This document shows positions 5,586 to 7,827 of a stretch of 7,827 bases of DNA, piece by piece. The stretch's first letter is position 1. Every line of letters starts with the position of its first letter. Below the pieces are notes generated by a model. The model worked only from the letters and a program-made list of their open reading frames with translations. It was not told the DNA's origin and ran no database searches. Source of the DNA: Actinomycetota bacterium (GTDB lineage Bacteria > Actinomycetota > Acidimicrobiia > Acidimicrobiales > Ilumatobacteraceae). The translations under genes were made by a program, and so were the position numbers. The stretch spans positions 1-7,827 of the forward strand of contig VERK01000098.1 in assembly GCA_018882725.1 (NCBI GenBank), read 5' to 3'.

Positions 5586-6250
5586 CTCTTGCGACGACGG
5601 CGACGGAAGAGTCCGCGCAAGAACAACAACGCCGCGGCGACACCGGCCGCAATCGGCAAGAAGCGCTTCATCACCGCTCCACCGGCGACATCGCCGAGAT
5701 TCAACGGCTCGGCGGCCGGACCTTCGATCTTGCGCACGGCCGGCTGGCCCGATGCGTCGGTGGTGGGAGCCGGCGCGGCCGGCGCGGTTGCGGCACCGGT
5801 GCCTTCGCGCTCGATGAGTGCGTTGAGATTGTCGGAGAACTGGCCGAGCAACTTGTCGCTCACGTCGGCGAGTGCGCCGCGTCCGAACTGCGCCACCTTG
5901 CCGGTGATCGACAGGTCGGTGACCACGTTGCAGGTGGTTGCGGTGGGGGAGATCTCGGTGAGAGTGGCCGTGATGGTGGCCGACGCGTTGCCCTTGCCAC
6001 CGGTGTCACGGCCGCTGGCCTTGAGGACGGCCTTGTAGCCCGTGGCGTCCTGCTCGGCGAACTGGGCCTCGCCCTTGAACTGAGCGGTGATGGGACCGAC
6101 CTTGATCTTCACGACGCCCTTGTACACGTCGCCGTGAACTTCTTGGAGTTCGGCGCCGGGCAGGCACGGAGCGAGGCGCTCGAGGTTGGTGAGGACCGTC
6201 CAGGTCTCGGCGATCGGCCGGTTGACGGTGAACGAATGATTCAGGTCCAT
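5582..6250 (-). CDS. CoxG-family SRPBCC protein with C-terminal membrane anchor
   Basis: Residues 1-150 form a CoxG-type SRPBCC/START-like domain: MDLNHSFTVNRPIAETWTVL (1-20), LERLAPCLPGAEL (23-35), YKGVVKIKVGPITAQFKGEA (43-62) and the closing IERE at 146-149. An Ala/Pro/Thr-rich linker (151-182) leads to one membrane segment at about 196-212 (RFLPIAAGVAAALLFLR) and a tail RRRRRKS, predicting a tail-anchored protein with its domain in the cytoplasm. CoxG proteins of aerobic CO dehydrogenase loci help attach the enzyme to the membrane and connect it to the quinone pool, and relatives accompany other molybdenum hydroxylases. AGGAGG (6266-6261) lies ten bases before the ATG. Its first ten bases overlap the end of the MocA-like gene, and its stop overlaps the DUF501 start. 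No cox structural genes are in the window, so the partner enzyme is unknown. Confidence 0.9.
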   Translation of the reverse strand: MDLNHSFTVNRPIAETWTVLTNLERLAPCLPGAELQEVHGDVYKGVVKIKVGPITAQFKGEAQFAEQDATGYKAVLKASGRDTGGKGNASATITATLTEISPTATTCNVVTDLSITGKVAQFGRGALADVSDKLLGQFSDNLNALIEREGTGAATAPAAPAPTTDASGQPAVRKIEGPAAEPLNLGDVAGGAVMKRFLPIAAGVAAALLFLRGLFRRRRRKS

Positions 6251-6822
6251 GAGTCGAGATCCTCCTGCGTGTCGATGTCGGCACTCGAGCCAGGGCAGGC
6301 TACTTCCGAAACGAGTTCAGGGCGCAGGCGAATGAGGTCGCGCGCGCCACTGTCACCATTCACAGGAAGCAATGGCCACACCGACTCGTGCAGGCGCACC
6401 GGATTGCCGCGAACGCCGTCGTAGGTGGCCACGGCGATTGGAGATGTCGATGCCGCGACGGCTCGCCATGCATCAGGTGTGACGAAGGGTTGATCGGCCA
6501 GTCCGATCACCACGACATCGGCATCGTGCTCTCGGGCGACGCTCACTGCGCACTGCACGGAGGTGGCCTGGCCCTCGGCCCAGTTCGGGTTGCGCACCAC
6601 CAGGCAGTCGTCCGTGACCTCGGCGGGCAGGTCGACCGCCCCGACCACGACGATCACGGGTCCGATAGCCGCGGCCCGGGCCGCACCGATCGCCCGGCCG
6701 GCCACTGTCTCGGCTCCTGTGTCGGTCCCTGTGTCGGCTCTGAGACGAGCCAGGAGCTTGTGGGTGGGTCCGGAGAACCGCGAGCCCGCTCCGGCGGCCA
6801 GAACGACGGCGACTGTTGTCAC
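6241..6822 (-). CDS. MobA/MocA-like NTP transferase (molybdenum cofactor cytidylyl/guanylyltransferase family)
   Basis: The 193-residue product matches NTP_transf_3 enzymes of the MobA/MocA group, which join CMP or GMP to molybdopterin in cofactor maturation for molybdenum hydroxylases. Landmarks are VVLAAGAGSRFSGPTHK (6-22, nucleotide loop), NPNWAEGQATSVQ (78-90), IGLADQPFV (106-114, metal-binding Asp), VRGNPVRL (137-144), GDSGARDLI (156-164) and DIDTQEDLD (182-190). The length suits MocA, and the CoxG-like gene next door supports a cytidylyltransferase, but other sugar-nucleotide transferases share the fold. I chose GTG 6822. The open frame extends to 7035, but codons before 6822 have weak third-position G/C bias and the stretch holds the divergent promoter region; GGGG lies only two bases from this GTG. 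The second choice is ATG 6918. It is the first gene of the five-gene train. Confidence 0.87.
   Translation of the reverse strand: MTTVAVVLAAGAGSRFSGPTHKLLARLRADTGTDTGAETVAGRAIGAARAAAIGPVIVVVGAVDLPAEVTDDCLVVRNPNWAEGQATSVQCAVSVAREHDADVVVIGLADQPFVTPDAWRAVAASTSPIAVATYDGVRGNPVRLHESVWPLLPVNGDSGARDLIRLRPELVSEVACPGSSADIDTQEDLDSWT
6716..6737 (-). repeat. 12-base tandem near-duplication inside the MocA-like gene
   Basis: CCTGTGTCGG occurs at 6716-6725 and again at 6728-6737, a 12-base period. It encodes the DTGTDTG run after the nucleotide-binding loop (residues 30-36). The duplication is in frame and lengthens a loop not expected to touch the active site. Confidence 0.6.
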
Positions 6823-6875
6823 AACCCCACTTTGCCCGATGAGCAGGGCTTTCCCGGTGTTCGAGGGTGGGTTTC

Positions 6876-6905
6876 CGGGTCGAAATCGGGTCAGGTTCCG
6901 ACCCG
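6876..6905. promoter_or_regulatory. Operator-like CGGGTC repeats upstream of the five-gene train
   Basis: CGGGTC occurs at 6876-6881 and 6887-6892, an 11-base step close to one helical turn. GACCCG at 6900-6905 is the inverted copy, giving a perfect 6-base stem with a 7-base spacer. This could be a repressor site or a leader hairpin. It lies 54-83 bases before the GTG of the MocA-like gene. Confidence 0.4.
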
Positions 6906-6908
6906 CCC

Positions 6909-6938
6909 TTGAATGTTTCATTTTCGTTGCATTACCGT
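6909..6938 (+). promoter_or_regulatory. Candidate promoter of the NlpC/P60 gene
   Basis: TTGAAT (6909-6914) and TACCGT (6933-6938) are separated by 18 bases in the only AT-rich patch of the region. The -10 fits TANNNT. The transcript would start near 6945, giving a leader of about 60 bases. Confidence 0.42.
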
Positions 6939-6982
6939 TTCGTTCTTCTGACGGCCGGCCCCAGGGTCGACCGGTGAACCGT

Positions 6983-7000
6983 TCCCGATCTCGGGAGGTG
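6983..7000 (+). promoter_or_regulatory. Shine-Dalgarno site of the NlpC/P60 gene, partly inside an inverted repeat
   Basis: GGGAGGTG (6993-7000) is a strong ribosome binding site four bases before GTG 7005 and decides that start. Its first four bases fall in the right arm of TCCCG-ATCT-CGGGA (6983-6996), a 5-base-pair stem with a 4-base loop, so folding could hide the site. Confidence 0.6.
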
Positions 7001-7004
7001 AGCA

Positions 7005-7685
7005 GTGAGCGCCAGTGACATCGATACGCAGTCATGTCGTGATGAGTCCCGTTGTCGTGGCGTCGCGGTACGAATCCGACGGCTCCTCGCCGTTGTTGTC
7101 GCCTCCACCGCTGTCACCGTCACCTTCGCCGACCCGCTCCTCGGTGGATCAGCCGCTCAGGCCGCGCCGGCGCGTCTGGCCGATCCGATCGCCGAAGTGG
7201 CATCGGGTGCTTTGGTGCTGGCACGCACGACCACACCGTCGTTCGCTGCCTGGCGCCGAGAAGTCGCCGAAGAAGTCGGACTTCGTCTCGAGATCGATCC
7301 GGCTGTTCTGGAAGCCGCATGGTCGCGGGCCGACGCCGAGCATCAGATCGCGCTCATGGCTGCACTCGCGCAGATCGGCACGCCGTATCGCCGCCGCACA
7401 TCCGATCCGGAACGCGGATTCGATTGTTCGGGTCTGACCACCTGGGCGTGGGCGCAGGCCGGCCATTCGTTGCCGCGCAACTCGACGCAGCAATGGCGTG
7501 CGGGTGATCCGCGCACCATCGACACCGCCCAAGCCGGTGACCTGCTCCGCTACCCCGGACACGTGATGATGTGGCTCGGTGTGGGCCGCGCCATCGTGCA
7601 CTCACCGCAGTCGGGTGAGCACGTCGAAGTGCAGATCTTGTCGGAGCGGTCCTTCGAGCGCAGTCAGTTCTTCGACCCGAGTTGA
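7005..7685 (+). CDS. Secreted NlpC/P60-family peptidase
   Basis: The 226-residue product carries an N-terminal export signal: basic RIRR at 23-26, a hydrophobic stretch (27-41) and a probable signal peptidase site after AQA at 51-53. After a variable region of about 60 residues, an NlpC/P60 domain (PF00877) fills 114-226. Its catalytic Cys141 is in GFDCSGLTTWAW (138-149), His186 in YPGHVMMWLG (183-192), and the third polar residue is probably His199 in AIVHS (196-200). Enzymes of this family cut peptide stems of peptidoglycan, typically at D-Glu-mDAP bonds, during wall remodelling or daughter-cell separation. There is no SH3b, LysM or coiled-coil domain, so targeting is not obvious. The GTG start is set by a strong ribosome binding site. 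The signal peptide is preceded by an unusually long polar stretch of about 22 residues. Confidence 0.92.
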   Translation: MSASDIDTQSCRDESRCRGVAVRIRRLLAVVVASTAVTVTFADPLLGGSAAQAAPARLADPIAEVASGALVLARTTTPSFAAWRREVAEEVGLRLEIDPAVLEAAWSRADAEHQIALMAALAQIGTPYRRRTSDPERGFDCSGLTTWAWAQAGHSLPRNSTQQWRAGDPRTIDTAQAGDLLRYPGHVMMWLGVGRAIVHSPQSGEHVEVQILSERSFERSQFFDPS

Positions 7686-7710
7686 ACGATCACGCGTCGG
7701 CGTGAATCGT
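7686..7710. terminator. Hairpin between convergent stops, probable bidirectional terminator
   Basis: ACGATCACGC (7686-7695) pairs with GCGTG (7700-7704) and ATCGT (7706-7710), giving ten base pairs around a GTCG loop with one bulged A at 7705. It begins one base after the NlpC/P60 stop and ends within the stop codon of the opposing gene, filling the whole 24-base gap. No clean T-run follows on either strand. Confidence 0.6.
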
Positions 7711-7827
7711 CACGACGTGGCGAAGGCCAATGGATCGGCGCTGGGGTTCACGGCGGTGGCTTCGATGAGCAGATCGGCCGAGTCGAGATACGCAAGCACG
7801 CCCAGGCCATCGAACGCGCAGTACGAC
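7710..7827 (-). CDS. C-terminal fragment of an unidentified protein (5' end off the right edge)
   Basis: The minus strand is open from the right edge to TGA at 7712-7710, giving 38 residues that start SYCAFDGLGVLAYL and end ADPLAFATS. About 31 of 38 codons end in G or C, the pattern of real genes here, and the frame ends exactly at the hairpin shared with the convergent NlpC/P60 gene. The fragment is too short for me to name a family. Confidence 0.6.
   Translation of the reverse strand, partial: SYCAFDGLGVLAYLDSADLLIEATAVNPSADPLAFATS

Larger units (their letters stand above)
6823..7004. other. Divergent intergenic region with inverted and direct repeats
   Basis: This 182-base stretch separates the minus-strand five-gene train from the plus-strand NlpC/P60 gene and holds no gene I can support. 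It contains an AT-rich patch (6906-6950) unlike its surroundings, three CGGGTC-type half sites (6876-6905), palindromes GGCCGGCC (6953-6960) and GGTCGACC (6965-6972), and an inverted repeat over the NlpC/P60 ribosome binding site (6983-6996). It must hold the promoters for both directions. Confidence 0.7.

Noticed and set aside
6840..7004. Cyclic di-AMP (ydaO-type) riboswitch before the NlpC/P60 gene
   Set aside because: Such riboswitches often precede cell-wall hydrolase genes in actinobacteria, but I could not find the conserved core and the probable leader is only about 60 bases. A covariance search would settle it.
6823..7035. N-terminal extension of the MocA-like protein to 7035
   Set aside because: It would overlap the NlpC/P60 start, third-position G/C bias is weak there, and the family's conserved start VAVVLAAG follows GTG 6822 directly.
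1..7827. Defence island, prophage, insertion sequence or CRISPR array
   Set aside because: I found no transposase, integrase, phage or nuclease motif, no terminal repeats flanking a gene and no regularly spaced repeats. The genes look like ordinary chromosomal functions.

Overview
The window is GC-rich and tightly packed. Its codons favour G or C at the third position, and GTG and TTG starts are used. The gene content points to a high-GC actinobacterium: a DUF501-Ppx pair, several crotonase-family proteins, a BMP-type lipoprotein, an NlpC/P60 exoprotein, TANNNT-type -10 elements and one probable leaderless gene. An Acidimicrobiia-like lineage is my guess, but nothing in the sequence proves it. 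I see no mobile element, CRISPR array, tRNA or rRNA.

Layout, left to right. (1) 1-745, minus: the N-terminal 248 residues of a BMP-family nucleoside-type ABC transporter lipoprotein, cut by the left edge. (2) 824-2263, minus: a two-gene unit of an unrecognised 212-residue protein followed by an enoyl-CoA hydratase/isomerase. (3) 2298-3065, plus: a second, diverged crotonase lacking both classical catalytic glutamates, transcribed away from the first unit. (4) 3186-3506, plus: a small, very basic protein with its own candidate promoter and a strong ribosome binding site. (5) 6822-3527, minus: a five-gene train whose neighbours all overlap by 4-10 bases. In order it encodes a MobA/MocA-like nucleotidyltransferase, a CoxG-family SRPBCC protein with a C-terminal membrane anchor, a DUF501 protein, a Ppx/GppA phosphatase and a RimJ-like GNAT acetyltransferase. 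(6) 7005-7685, plus: a secreted NlpC/P60 peptidase. (7) 7710-7827, minus: the last 38 residues of an unidentified protein, cut by the right edge.

How the genes relate. The first two genes of the minus-strand train are typical companions of molybdenum hydroxylases (aerobic CO dehydrogenase or xanthine dehydrogenase type), but no such enzyme lies in the window. DUF501 and Ppx are a conserved actinobacterial pair, seen for example beside eno and divIC in Mycobacterium. Here they are translationally coupled to the CoxG/MocA pair, which is the most unusual arrangement in the window. The two crotonases probably belong to acyl-CoA metabolism.

I found no clear new defence or mobile system. The most rewarding leads are the mixed five-gene train, the crotonase with a missing active site, the leaderless orphan gene opposite it, and the structured 182-base region between the train and the NlpC/P60 gene.
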